The position numbers and the translations under genes are program-made. Under the pieces are notes generated by a model, which was not told where the DNA came from, did not search any database, and saw nothing but the letters and a program-made list of their open reading frames with translations. This document shows positions 17,785 through 30,517 of a stretch of 64,000 nucleotides of DNA, piece after piece (positions within the stretch are counted from its first letter, which is position 1; each line of letters begins with the position of its first letter). Source of the DNA: Steinernema hermaphroditum (lineage: Eukaryota; Nematoda; Chromadorea; Rhabditida; Steinernematidae); NCBI GenBank assembly GCA_030435675.1, contig CM059621.1, forward strand, positions 6,820,001 through 6,884,000. The letters run 5' to 3'.

Positions 17785-20303
17785 TTAGGCCAGCGCACGA
17801 CTGGGCCGCGACTTTGTCTTCCCGAAGGTCGGCATCGGCTGCTCGGTGATCGCCTGGGGCGGCTTGTTGACCGTGACTTGGGGCGTGTAGTCAGGAAAGA
17901 ACGTGGAGATCGCCAAGTCGATTCGATTCCCAAACCCTGCGAGGCTGAAGTCCCGGTTGAACCGACAGCGCTGAAAGTCGACTTTTTCGGTATGGCTTTT
18001 GACTGGTTTTGACCTACCTGCTTAGAGTAGTAGAGGTCGTCGTTGTCGAGTTCCTCCCACGTTTCCCTCTGCATGTGCTTCGTCATCGCCGCGGCCAGCA
18101 ACCGACCGTCGGGCTCCGCGATCTGAAGAGCTCATTTCTGATTCGTCGCCGGATTCAAAGCCTACTTTGCTGCCGGTGACGTTCTCCAACACCGTCTCCG
18201 CCGGTCCTCCGCTGTTGCAGACGATGACCGGACGCCGTTGCTCGAGCGCCTCAATGGGGACGATGCCGAAGTGCTCGTTGGGCGGCGTGTACAGCGCCGA
18301 GTCGCACTCGCGGTAGAGAGCGAACTTGTCCGCCTCCGAGGGACTCGGGACGAACTCGATGAGATCCTCGACGCCGAGATCGGAGACCATGCGGTGAAGA
18401 AGCTCGTAGTAGAGACGCGACTCCGGGATGTGGGGCATCACAGAGCCGGCGAGTTTGATACGTGGTTTCAGGCCGCGTTCCTTCAGTATCGCTGGAATGA
18501 GGAAGTGTTACGGTGGACTGAGTCTGGGGTACTCGGTAGCTTTTGATTTTGCATTTTGGAGTGGAGATTCTTCAAGAAATAAACAAGCACGCTCAGTTTT
18601 GAAACCTGACCACATAAACACCTTTCATCTGACTCGGTCAAGACTGTCCTAGACTGCATCACCTAGTCCAAGTACCCCTCTCCCTCTGGAATGCAAGCTC
18701 CGCTATCCGGATGCCCTTCCGCGGTGCACTCGTGTGTCAATAACGCGCGATCGAATCTCGGACGTGTTCCGCTCGGCTTCTCGACTTCCGTCTCAGCCCG
18801 GCTTCGATGGTTATCGCGCCAGCGGCCGATCTCTTATTTTCGGGTGCCTCAAAGCCGAGTGGCGAGGTAGATGTAGGTCGTCGCCGATCGGTATCAGCGC
18901 CGGACACGTCAAATTACTCACCTGCGGCGTCCACGATGATGTCGAGCCGTTTCTCGGGCCAGAATCGGTTCATCGAGAGGAAGACGTAGCGCTGGTTAGG
19001 CGGGCGCGCCCTCCGCGATATCGCCTTCGCCGCGTTGATGCAGATGGCGTCCACGTCACAGGGTGGGTACACCACCTGCACCTTGTCGCGCTGGATGGTC
19101 GGCATCACGCGGTGAAACTGTTGAGCTGAAGGAGGGTGCATTGGGGGGTATGGTAGCGGGAGTTAGGGGTACCTGTGAACTTGCTGTTCACCATGATGAC
19201 GTCGGTCTTCTCGAAGAGATGCGTTTCCACGCAGCTGATGAACTTCGAGTACCAGCGGTAGAGGAAGAAACGCGACGGCGTAACGAGTTGCTGCGGAAAG
19301 TGGCAGTAGAAGAGCACCTTCGTGTGCGGAAAACGCCACTTGATCATGGGCACGCAGCTGCATATGGTGCTTTTGTGGGGATTACGGTATTTGCACAGGG
19401 TACCTGGCGCTGTGATCGATCACCACCAAGTCGGGGTTCAAATCGCTCGTGATGAGGTGATAGCCGAGGGCGACGTTCTGCGAGAACCAATCGCCCGGGT
19501 GCAGTTTGACGCCAACTTCGCGGATTTCTGAAACTCCACAACGTCGTCCCAAATTTGTTGTTATCGTCGCCGATAATTTATGCAAAACAGATGACTCTAA
19601 GGGGCGCGATAGCATCGGCACATACGCGTGCACTGCCCAGGAGACAGATCAATTTGGCGCCGGTGTTTGTCAATTAGGGATTGGAAGGGAGAAGGAGAAG
19701 AAACCAATTCTGACTGTTGAATCTAGACAAAGGTCTTGTTCCATTGAAATTTGCTGGGTGTATGGGTCTACACTGGATATAACTCCAGCTTATGTGACAC
19801 GACAGCAGAGACACGTTTCAGAAGAACATCCTCCGACTGAGATAGTGTCTACATGGAATCTACTTCTAGACAGTAGACTCTGAGAGCGGTTGGAAGATGC
19901 TCTGTAGAGCAGGGTCGTTTCTAGACAGACTCTGTTTGCCTGGAAGCGGTTGTATCCACCTACCTCTTAGTGTCTATTGTCTAGAACTGATCATACATGA
20001 CTATGTCTATAAAAGGGACTGTCTGGGTGTAAGTTTAGATGACTTCCGAAATCTCTAAGGTCGCTCTTACAGTTTCGCTTTTGTCCTCAGATGAGCTATC
20101 TCCCATACAGCTTCTACACTCCTCATAGTCCCTCGCCCCCACTCACCAACGTTGCCGAAATCCTCGCGCTTCCAGTACTCGTCGATCATGGTGGTGAGCC
20201 AGACGACGCGATGGCCCTGATCGGCGAAGTGCCGAATCATTCCGATCGTGCATCGATCGCTCCCTCCGTTCCACTGTTCGGGGTGGATAATGACAACGAG
20301 CAT
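17785..20303 (-). CDS. algn-2: ALG2 alpha-1,3/1,6-mannosyltransferase
   Basis: Seven exons (20303-20147, 19527-19404, 19357-19173, 19125-18922, 18491-18166, 18122-18018, 17970-17785) give 428 residues. ALG2 adds the second and third mannose to the dolichol-linked N-glycan precursor on the cytosolic face of the ER. Visible are the N-terminal HPEQWNGGSDR segment, LFYCHFPQQL, VNSKFT, the SMNRFWPEK segment, and the GT4 EX7E site in NEHFGIVPIEA followed by NSGGP. NEHFGIVP distinguishes it from ALG11 (NEHFGIGVVE). Intron 1 is 618 bp and contains repeated TCTAGACAG motifs. The frame stays open upstream to a Met at 20519 whose product would carry an extra N-terminal hydrophobic helix; whether that is used is unclear. 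Tail to tail with XPO5. Confidence 0.92.
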
Positions 20304-20519
20304 TTCTGCAATGGCTAGGCTTACTGTAGAGCCTGAAGCGTGCTGGAAGGATACCTTGTAGTCTCCGACGACGGACTTCTCGTTGAAGACGCGGCGAACC
20401 CTCCAAACGGCAACCGAAAGCGGCACACAGACGATGATGGCGAGGAGGTAGAGGACGGTGGAGAGGGTACGGTAGAGGAGCGGACGTTGGGGGCTTTTGC
20501 TACAGCAGGCAGTGGACAT

Positions 20520-23500
20520 CAATGCGACACGACGACCTGCGGTGAGGGAGTGGGTGCTCTCGAGGCGGATCTCGCAGATCTGAAGGCGGCTGTAGAAGAG
20601 GAATCGAAGGAGAGCGCGCAAGAGCGACGATGTCGAAAGGGGCGTTTGGCGGCTGCTGGCCGATTGCGCCCTCCTGATAAGCCGGCTGGTTCGACCCCGA
20701 GACCCAGTTTTATCTCGCCAATTTATCCGCCAAAACCGCCGCGCCGCTTTTGTGACTTTTTTCCCGACGGGTAATGCAACCGGCGGGGGGAGGGACCGCG
20801 CAGACGTCGGCGGGGCCGCCCCTTCGTGCCCCTGAGGGCCAGCCGACGACGCCCGCCGCCACGGGGCTCCCGAGGCGACGTCGCCGCCGTCCGTGACACA
20901 GATCTGCGCCGCCAAGGGAAACAGAGAGGCGACCGGAGAACGGATGTACTCGAGTCCCCGGCCGGCGATCCTCTGGCGATTAGAGGGGCGAAATCCGAGA
21001 GACGACGTCGACGACCACCGAGATCGAAACGGCGTCTTTCAACATTTATGTGGGGGACCTTCGAAGTGAAAGGACTCCTTGAAACATTCCCTGGAGCGCT
21101 TTGGAGTAAGATCGCAGTCAACGACGATGGAATTTGGGGCCTTAGAGGTAGAACAAGAACGTTTTGAACCTTGCGGCACATGGCCGAGGAGCTTACTATA
21201 GGCTTAATCGCTTTCGTCGAGATTCGCGATTCAGCGTACGGATCATAACTTCTAGAAGCCAACTCCACAATTTTGTTTTTTTTCATCGATCCATTCCTTA
21301 GATCACAAAACATACAGTAAGACCTGTTTTTCCTCGTGGACTCGCCGACTTTTCGACTCGAGATGCATCGCGCACCGTAATCGAATTACAAGTCTTCGCT
21401 AATTGTTCTTGTTTTACGATAGCCTTTATCTTCTGATCTACTGTTATCTACTTGTTCAGAATTCCATTACGGTGATTCATTGTCTTCGACAGCCCCTGGA
21501 AATGACCTGAGAGACGCGAGAACCGAGGAAACGTTCGTGCCTCACAGTGTCACATCGTGTTGTCGCAAAAAAAGAACCGAGACAAGGCCAACGATGTTAT
21601 CGAATCTGGAGGGTGATCGATGTTTTGGTTCAGTGCCAAGCGGAGCGGAAATGTTGGACACGGTTCCGAAGTTAATTGGCCAAAAAATCATGTCTATTAG
21701 GTTGTGTGACTGAAAATGATGCATGATTTCAGTGAATCCCTACTGCCTTAATCGCTTATATTTGACTCATGGTTTCAATCTTTCGAATGGCTAGTCCAAG
21801 GTTACTGTGCTTCCAGGGCGTCAGCTCTTTCCTCGGATCTTATGGAAGGCTTAAAGTCAAGGAATATTTCGGTCCAATTTCCGACCTCCATTGTCTTATT
21901 TTAAACGTCTCCTATTGATGCTGTTCTGTGTGGAAAGGGACAAGTGTGGATAAGATAGAGCGGCCGATATGTCCTGCTAAGAAGAGCGTTTATCACAGTT
22001 TTCACATTAGACTCTATCATATTGCCATGTCGGGGTGCCAGATCAAGGACCACCAAAGAATAGTCAAATTCAGATGGAACGCAAATCAGAAGCTAAAGTT
22101 CATAATGTATGGCTGAAATGTAGATATTTGGACCTGGCACCAAGTATTGTGTATTTAGGGCATGTCTATCACATGTGCCATTTTAAATTGTTCATTCTCA
22201 ATCAGTTTACCTCATACCTAATAGAGAAGAACTCATCCAGTGCATCCGTGTGATGTCAGCAAGAACGAACCGTTAGCCGTTTAACTACACTCAGCTACAG
22301 TAGCCAAATCAGCCGTCTACATCCTCGATCGGTTCCTTGTTAGTCAATAGCCTAGTGTACGCATAGGATCTGCATTCCACATTTCAGCTCGCAGAACCAC
22401 ATGTAGATGAACCTGGCGACAAAGCGCCATGGCAACGTGCATATCTCTCGTGTATCTTCACGGCTCACCGCTTTGATTGATGCAACAGTCTGCGGAGTGT
22501 CTGTCAAGACGAACGGCGCGCGAGAAGGTCGCGCATAAAGACCTTATCAAGAAGCGATGTTGCATCTGAGAGCGGAGGTCAAGAGCCGAAGACGTGCGGC
22601 GACGTCGAGGGACTCACTGGCCGATAAGGACAATTGCAAAAAGTGTCCTTTCGACACATCCCTTCTCGGGGTGATCAATGAAACAACGGTAGCCGGGTTC
22701 AAAAGAACAAAAGTAGTGGACCAAAAATTGGTTTGCACATCTCCCGTCTGTGGCAAAGTATCTCCGATAAGGGTCGTAACCGGGCTCCGCAACAGTTTTG
22801 TGACTTTTAAAGAGCGCTTTGCACGTTATCAAGGATGAGGATACTGCAGAGAATAGGTAGACAATACGGTACTTGGCAAAAGCAAAACGTGGAAAAAGTG
22901 GTCTCCCTTGTATTCGAGGCGTTCTGGGAGTCGGGGGCGATCATTGTGTCAACAACGACGGCCAAGACTCGAATCATTTCTGAGAGAGTGACTGGACGAC
23001 ACGACCGATCGCCGACCTCAAGGATGTTAGGAGTCCATAACGAACCATAATCAAGAGCACGCTAAGAGAACCTCCTTTTTGGACAAACAAGTGGAATTCC
23101 ACTTAAGTTTTTCCGCAAAATTTGCACTCTTATCGTGCGTCAAACTACCAAACTTACGCTGAGCATGCGTTCCCTCGAAGTGAATGAATTCGACGGGGCA
23201 AAACTCTCCGATGTCCGTGAAATCTGAACGTGCAAAATGTTTTACTGCCTCAAAACACCGCTTTATTAATCCGTCACCAGGCCGAGTTTTCCGGCAAGAT
23301 ACCGGAAGTTCATGGACTATCATTCTATCTATGATTTAGTTCCTTCATGGATTTATTCTTGACAAAACTAAGCCTCTTGGTATTTACTGTTTTCCACCTT
23401 GTTCGATTTCAATTTTCACATTTTTGTATCTCTCCTAGACGACCGTCACTTTGTAATCACCCGAACCACAATTCTACACCCTGATAAGGCCGATTCCTCA

Positions 23501-23642
23501 AACCCCACAGGCGCTCCTCCTAGGCTTCGTCGCCTTAAAGGCCCGACCGGCGGCGCGAAGTCCAGTGCGAGCGGCGAAGTGGGCGCACCGGGCCTTATCT
23601 TATCAGAGATATTGTTTTGGCGACGGCTGGACGTCCTCTCAA
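20520..23642. other. Interval upstream of ALG2 and the transporter
   Basis: No convincing gene. 20750-21050 is very GC-rich with overlapping open frames on both strands, probably compositional. 22557-22838 is open on both strands and resembles decayed repeat more than a gene. Sequence near 21095-21170 weakly resembles 26955-27040 (both contain GATCGCAG followed by AACGTTTTGAA), again suggesting a dispersed repeat. Confidence 0.45.
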
Positions 23643-26600
23643 ATGCTTCCCCATGGTCGTCTGCTGGCGGTCGCCGTTTTCGTCAGCTTCGCTTCGAATT
23701 GGCAGTTCGCATACCAGGTGAGCCGGAGTCGGGAAAGGGCTTCTTCTCAGCCAGAGAGTTCAGATCACGTACGTGAACACCGCTTCGGCGGTGTTCCGCC
23801 AGATCGGCGACTTCGCCTACTCCCACTCCAACGGCCTGCACGGCGCCCGGATGCCGGAGGAGAGGTGGAACACGTTGTGGAGCATCGTCGTCGCCAGCTT
23901 CTATCCCGGCGCCATCATCGGATTCATCATGGTACGTGTCTATCGATCCGGGAGAGAGTGCAGTCCTGCACTAGGAAAACAGCCCTGTTTTGGCGCTCTT
24001 TGATAAGACGAGGGTCAGCTGAATTGAGACTGATCGACGTATTACGGTCCGTTGACGGAGGACTCCCGTTGAGGAGTGCGACGACGGAAACTACAGAAAT
24101 TGAGCTCAGATGTGTGCGAAATATTGCACGCGATTCTGGCAAACCTCTAGCCTAGAAGATATTGCACTGATTAAAACACGCATATTTGAGCAACTCTAGA
24201 GAGTGATTGTCCCCTCCAAGTAGTACGTCATGTATCCAGTCACTAACGCCTATCCGAGATCTTTGAAGCTCTTAAAACGCCTTTGCTTCAAATCTTACGG
24301 GTGCTTTCGACCTTCGAACCTTCGAAACTAACGAAAAGAAACAATGGCCAGATATCTTTGTGGATGATTTCTTTGATAGATCGCAGAGGGCAGCCACTTC
24401 GCCTGATCTGTACCTGAACGTGGGATTCCACTAGCCCATAACCACCGAAAAAAGACTAGTGGCCATTTCAGAGCTGATGACTAAACGGAGGACTGTATGT
24501 GGGCACCGAACAACTCTTTTTGTAGCTTCTAAATCTTCATCACCACTTGACGTTGGTCCAGTCCTTACATAACCGTCCTTCTATTTAACTCTATCTACCG
24601 TAACCCTAAAACACCAGTCTTTAAATGCAGTCACTTAAGGCGTGAGTTGCTGTTTCACACCATGCTAACTTGTTCCTCAGCATGTGGGAAGTTGGGCTTA
24701 TAGAAGGGAAAATGATCACAAAATTTCTGAATTTTAGACAGTTCTTTTGGATGATGGTGATCGCCTTCTTGGCAAAACAGTGGATCTATTAACTTAACTT
24801 GTTCAAGACCTTCTTTAAACAGAATCAGTGGCGACCTCTTCCTTCTATATTGATTCAATCTTAGCAGGTGGCGTTTACGAGTTCCCTGTCACCACCCGAT
24901 TTTATTTCCTCACACACATAACTCTGCGATAAGATCGTATAATCACCTGTCCAGCAACGGTTCAAGCGAACATTTCAGGTGCCCTATTTAGTGCGGCGGA
25001 TCGGCGTGAAGCGTGCGCTCCTCTACACGTGCGTTCCGGCGATCTTCGGCTGCTTCCTACAACTGTTCGCACGTCTGGCCGCGCAATTCGGTACGTCTCT
25101 TTCGTTCCAATCTCCGTCGCCATCAACGTAACCCACATACCCGAAACCTCTCTTTTTCCTGTACCCACGGCGGCACAAAGAGAGCCCTTATCGGGCCTAT
25201 CTGCGATCTACATCGCCGGGTACAGGCCGGTGGGTACATGGGGCGAAGTCCTCTAAAGATCACGAAGTCTGTGCGTTCCGCATCGTATCGAGTGCATACC
25301 TAACCTATGGCTCTAGAGAAAAAGTCGAGGCTAAGAGGTGGATTTCGCCGGAGGGCGAAATTATGCGACATCGGACTTCCGTGGATCGGCGCCGCTTATC
25401 GGCGGATCGCCGGAGGTGCGCACGGAGTCGTCGTCAGGGTTGCACGACGTGGAACTGCGCGTGCTTCTTAGACGCATTCCTGTCTGCGGGATGTTTCTTT
25501 CCGAAACGGGGGAGAACGCCGAAGACTTGGCTTCTAAATCGATTCTTATTATGCTCATAAAAAGTTGAGTTTCATGAAAAAAAATCATTCACTAAATTGC
25601 TTAAAAGATGAGTGCAGAAATTTGGAAATACGAGATCAGAAGATATCTTGCCATTAACTCAAAGTCTTTTTTACTAAATTTCGCCTCTACATATTATTTG
25701 GATTTTTTAATTCTATGCATTTTCAAGCGACCACCCAAGATCATCCAAGTGTGAAGTCATTATCTTTAAGATTCTGCGTAGCAGAGGACCGAAGTTGTGT
25801 TACCGCTTCGTCGGAGCTCTGTGTCCGGGACTCAAATGTCTCAACAACGGATCGAACACACTATCTAGGATGAACTTGCCAGAAAAGATGAAATTAAACT
25901 CTAATCCTCTATTACGCTGTTTTGCCTTCTTTTGTTTATGTGAACAATGGGAAAGAGGTTTGTTTTGATGACCACGCCAATGCAAACAAACAAACCACGC
26001 GTTCCTTGTTCACCGTGGTTGTTCTCTAAACTTTAGCCTAGCTTGCAAAACGTTATCAAAGGCTCCCTTTCCGGTTCACACCACGTTGTTCGGACTCGGT
26101 TCTTCTCGATGTTCGAGGGGACCTTGAAGTTCAAAGCTACAAAGAAGCTCCGTGATTCGAACCAGAGATAGGCGGCTCTGGGATCGGCTAAACTGCTAAC
26201 AAACAGATTCAACGATTGATCCGAATCTAAGAAATACAGCTTTGAGAATAAAACCGTATAGGCATACTCAGAAAAAGATCACCTCTTTAGCATCCTTAGA
26301 CCACCTGTTCATAAGATTTTTAAATGGCTCTTCTTGCTCGGTGCACCATCTTTGAATTGAATCCGCGTCCTACCTTAGTCACGATCACATTGTTCTACGT
26401 GTACAAATTGGTTTTCCGGTTTTAGAATATACATGTGACCATGCGAAGACTTATTAGATGAATGTTTCAAAGGTCGACAAGAGTGGCACTGATAGGAACT
26501 CCGCAAGGCACGCGATTTTATTAAAGGTGAATCACTCTGATAATGTCACAAAGGAGAGAACGAACTGAAGTATCAGTGGTTAACGATCGCAACGGTCGGG

Positions 26601-28573
26601 CCCTATGTCTTTGAAAGTTAGACTGGTAATACGATGAATTCATCGGGATGTAAATGAATCTGAATGCTGCTCGCCTAAGATACAAAACAGCTAAAAGGAA
26701 GATTTGGCACATCGCTTCACAAAGCTTCACGGATATTCCATACATTTTCCCTTTCCAAGCTACAAAAGAGATAGTGTCTAGATGAGCTTCACTTTAAGAC
26801 AGTAGACGTTTTGAACGGTCGATTCTCTTTTCTCTTAGTGGGTACAACCACTTTTGACAGCCGATGTCTGGAAGTGATGCGCATCCAGACTTGTCTACTA
26901 GAGTCTGAATCTGAAAGTCTGCAAGACACTGCCTCCAAAAGAGTCTAAATGGAGTGAGATCGCAGCCAACAGCAGTGGAACTAGTGTTCACACAAGCGGT
27001 TGGGGCTTTTGAAGGCACAAGTGAACGTTTTGAATATTCTGATCGTGACACACATCGCTTAATTACTTTAAATGACTAAACAAAAGTGGTGCAAGAACAG
27101 GAGTAATGCGTTTTCTATGTCTTTCATCGCTTTCAGATGAGTTCACCTTCCAACAACTCCTCATTTTTGGTCGTCTCCTCGTCGGAATCCAGGCAGGATG
27201 CTCGCTGTGCCTGCTGCCGATGTTCGTCATCGAGATCAGTCCCCCTGTGCACGTACCCTTCCTGTCCACCCTCCAGGTAACTCTTCCCTCTCGCGCGCTC
27301 ACTCTAACAGCAGAACTGTAGCAAGTGTGCCAATCCTTCTCGACGGTCGTCGGCTTCTTCGTCGGCTCCCCGCTCCTCGTCTCCTTCGGTGTCTACGAAT
27401 TTGAGTGCCTCCAGCTGATCGCCGTGTTCCCGACGATTTTGTTCTTCTTCTTCCTCATCTGGCTTCCTCACACGCCCTACTACTTGCTTCAGGACCGCCA
27501 GTGCGCGCCTGACCGTAAGCTAGGTGATGGTGACACCAGAAAATTGGCGCCCTCAATTCAGAAGCATTCGATTCCGTCGCATTCTACTATGGCGCAGAGA
27601 CAGATACGGTCGCCGTTCGCGAGGAGCTCTACCACAGATGGTGCACCGAGGGAGAACACACCCACGACGGATCAATCCTCGGCACCGTAAATCTGAAGGT
27701 ACCGTACCGCACTCCCCCACCCTCCCCAGAAGCCCCCCTTCCAGGGCCTTCTGATCGGCTCCGTCGCCGCCATCAGCTTCGCCTTCACCGCCGATGACCT
27801 CATCGACTCCTTCTCCTCGCAAATTCTTAAGAAGTCGGCCGGTCTCGACGACGATGCCATCGAGCTCAAGTCCCAGCTGACTACCGTATGCCTCGGCATC
27901 CTCTTGTTCGTGACCAGCATCTTCGGGTCCTTCTTGGTAAGCCCGCCTGCACTCTGAGTGGTAAAACCCGACTTCAGATCGATCGGTTCGGTCGCAAGAA
28001 GCTCTTGATCATAGGCCTGCTCGGCACGGCCCTGAGTAACTCGCTCGTAGCCTTCAGCCTGGCCAGCGGATCCTACGTCTGGGCTACGGTAGGATTCTGT
28101 CTGACGAAGTGTTTTATCGGATTCGGAGCAGGTGCTCCCGCGTGGTTCCTTACCTCGGAGCTCGTCGCGCCGAAGGCCGTTTCCGTCGCCCAGGCGATCA
28201 GCACAGGCCTTCTTCTGGTCGTCACAGGTACCGTAATCCACGTACATCATGACTCACATCCCAACCTCCTTTAGGTCTCATGACGCTCGTCTACTTGAAT
28301 ATCGACGCCCTGATTCCGCACTACAGTATCCTCGTTCTGGCGGCGGGCCCAGCCCTCGCCTGTGCCGTCGTCCTCATCCTTTTCCTTCCGGAGACGATGG
28401 ACAAGACGTACGAACAGATCCGCGACAACTTGGCGGTCTTCTTCTTCTCCGGCCTCTTCAATCGAAAACGTCTCTCGCTCGCCCAGAAACGGCGCCTTTT
28501 CCAGGAGTCCGGCTACGGTTCCTTCAACTCGTCCGCCTCGTCCGATTCCTTTCGCAACGGCGTTCTTCGGTGA
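23643..28573 (+). CDS. MFS sugar-porter family protein, divergent GLUT-like
   Basis: Nine exons (23643-23717, 23764-23931, 24979-25090, 27137-27276, 27322-27514, 27562-27698, 27745-27936, 27978-28227, 28275-28573) give 521 residues with about 12 hydrophobic helices, the size of GLUT/SLC2A transporters. Family signs are RLLAVAVFVSF in helix 1, GRLLVGIQAG in helix 4, DRFGRKK in loop 8-9, GAGAPAWFLTSEL in helix 10, and PETMDKTYEQI after helix 12. Introns 2 and 3 are long (1047 and 2046 bp); the rest are 41-47 bp. Odd points: the loop 2-3 DRxGRR motif is reduced to VRRIGVKR, and the helix 7 QQLSGIN substrate motif is replaced by SFAFTADD. The substrate may therefore not be glucose. No other gene is seen inside the long introns. 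Confidence 0.88.
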
Positions 28574-29090
28574 CATCTGCTCTTCGAGACCAAGTTCCGA
28601 GGCTCAGAGACGACATTGTAGCGCCTACTGTACATATATGTATTTTGACGGTACTGTAAATCCACATTTGATTCATAATGAATTTATTTATAAGATTCTC
28701 TTAGTACTGCTCGTCTTAGTGTTGATCTCAACCTCTTAGCCGTCAAGGAGTAATGTTCAGTCGACTCAAAGCAACACAAAGCTTTTCTCCTACTCTCAAG
28801 TGTCATCAAATTCCGAAAATTTGTAGGTTCGAGGAAGTACAAAGGAGAGCACTTATGTCAGATCGATTTCCTTGCAGAAAGCGGCAAAAATGACGCGTTT
28901 GCAAAAGACGAAAGTGCACTTGGAAGAAGAATGACCTTTAATAAAGGAATTCTAAATTTAGAAGAAGCTCCTTTCTATTACTCTATCCCTTTGGTCGAGA
29001 CCCACCTTCACTTCATCGGAAACTGCAAACATCGCAATAACATTTCTGAACGGACATTTATTCTTTGTGGATAAGAAGTGAAAAAAGGAA
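28574..29090. other. Gap between transporter and tRNA cluster
   Basis: No coding sequence supported. AATAAA-like TTTAATAAAGG near 28939 could end the transporter transcript, but it lies about 370 nt after the stop codon. Confidence 0.4.
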
Positions 29091-29162
29091 TGCCCAAGGC
29101 AGGAATCGAACCTGCGTCGCCACGGCCACAACGTGGAGTACTAACCACTATACTACTTGGGC
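29091..29162 (-). tRNA. tRNA-His (anticodon GTG)
   Basis: Acceptor stem GCCCAAG pairs perfectly with CTTGGGC, the T-arm reads GGTTCGATTCC, and the anticodon loop carries GTG. No intron. The discriminator base is A. It is 72 nt and forms a head-to-head pair with the tRNA-Ser starting at 29267. Confidence 0.97.
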
Positions 29163-29266
29163 CGATAGCTGAGGCGTCAGAATCGTCTTATGACACGAAA
29201 TTCGACGGCGTTTTTTGGGCCGCGAAGGTCAGTGTCACCACAACGGTCACGATGGGAGGGGTCCGT

Positions 29267-29348
29267 GATCAGGTGGCCGAGTGGTTAAGGCGATGGACTG
29301 CTAATCCATTGGGGTTTCCCCGCGTGAGTTCGAATCTCATCCTGATCG
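29267..29348 (+). tRNA. tRNA-Ser (anticodon GCT)
   Basis: An 82-nt class II tRNA with a long variable arm. GATCAGG pairs with CCTGATC, the anticodon stem TGGA/TCCA surrounds GCT at 29300-29302, and the T-arm is GAGTTCGAATCTC. A TTTTT run follows, a likely Pol III terminator. Confidence 0.97.
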
Positions 29349-29929
29349 AAACGTTTTTGCTAAAACCCGCGTTTTTTTCTCAACCACAAAACAAGTTCGC
29401 ATCGCGTAATTGAGGATTTCTATGTTTCACGATTAAAACGCGAAATTTGACTCCTGTGAGACATATTTAATGAAATGAAGTTTGCAACCCGATACATAAG
29501 ATAGTCGAGTTTCAACGAATCGCACCAAATGCAAAAAACACAACGCTCTGTGTAATTGAAGTGCCCTTCCGTAAAAATGGCCTCAATGCTCATCGATATG
29601 TTCTTTCTTTGTCCGAAATGGCAATTTTGAAAACAATCACGTCACAGTTTTTGCGCACTATAGTATAGGCGGCTAGCAGTGTGTCATGTTCATACTCAAT
29701 CTGTTTTTCTCCTTAAGCCTATGTTATCTCAGTTTTCAGTTAATAGTTCATGGAGTTTGTTTTGGACACCTCGGCTCAACTTCGGTCATGAACGAACTAC
29801 ACAACCACATCTTAACATGGCATATGTTGACTTTCACCGTGACTCAAATTTCGTGCTTTTCGCTAATCGTGTGAGTGTGTAACTGTTTTGTGGTTTACAA
29901 AAAAAAACGCGGACTTGACAAAACAATTT
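29349..29929. other. Spacer at the centre of the inverted tRNA pair
   Basis: AT-richer, with short frames only. No gene is recognised. It is the loop of the inverted duplication made by the flanking His/Ser cassettes. Confidence 0.5.
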
Positions 29930-30011
29930 CGATCAGGATGAGATTCGAACTCACGCGGGGAAACCCCAATGGATTAGCAGTCCATCGCCTTAACCACTCG
30001 GCCACCTGATC
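29930..30011 (-). tRNA. tRNA-Ser (anticodon GCT)
   Basis: 82 nt, apparently base-identical to the tRNA-Ser at 29267-29348 but on the minus strand. It is the Ser half of the second, inverted His/Ser cassette. Confidence 0.97.
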
Positions 30012-30112
30012 ACGATTCTTTGTTATCGTGACTGTGGTGACACTGACCTTCACGGCCCAAAAAACGCCGTCGAATTTCGTGTCATAAGATGATTCTGACG
30101 CCTCAGCTATCG

Positions 30113-30184
30113 GCCCAAGTAGTATAGTGGTTAGTACTCCACGTTGTGGCCGTGGCGACGCAGGTTCGATTCCTGCCTTGGGCA
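30113..30184 (+). tRNA. tRNA-His (anticodon GTG)
   Basis: 72 nt, matching the tRNA-His at 29091-29162. It pairs with the minus-strand tRNA-Ser at 29930-30011 across a spacer nearly identical to that of the first cassette. Confidence 0.97.
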
Positions 30185-30517
30185 TTCCTTTTTCCCTAAA
30201 TAAAAAAGCCAAGTTGCTTTTACAATTTATCGATTCTGTTAAGTTGACCCCTAACATCGGTCCAGCAGTTGTGGGTTCACTTCCCAATCGCGATGCTGAT
30301 CTGCTGCGGCATTGTGTTCAACGTACGCGTTGATTAGGTTGTAATCAAGCGTGGGAATGGGAATCTGGAAGTGCTCCAACTGGTGTTGTTGGGACAATTC
30401 TGATACATTTCTGCTGCAGCGAATTGTCACGTCCCGCGAGAACTTGCTGTACTTAGCAGTGACACAACTAAAGCTCTGTTTGAGTGCCTTTATTATTCAT
30501 GCCTATATACAAGACTT

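Noticed and set aside
20723..21313. 196-residue minus-strand Arg/Pro-rich frame
   Set aside because: Lies in a very GC-rich block that is open on both strands; composition explains it and no splice or homology support is seen.
22557..22838. 93-residue frame with CxxC pairs
   Set aside because: Open on both strands and without splice or homology support; more like decayed repeat.
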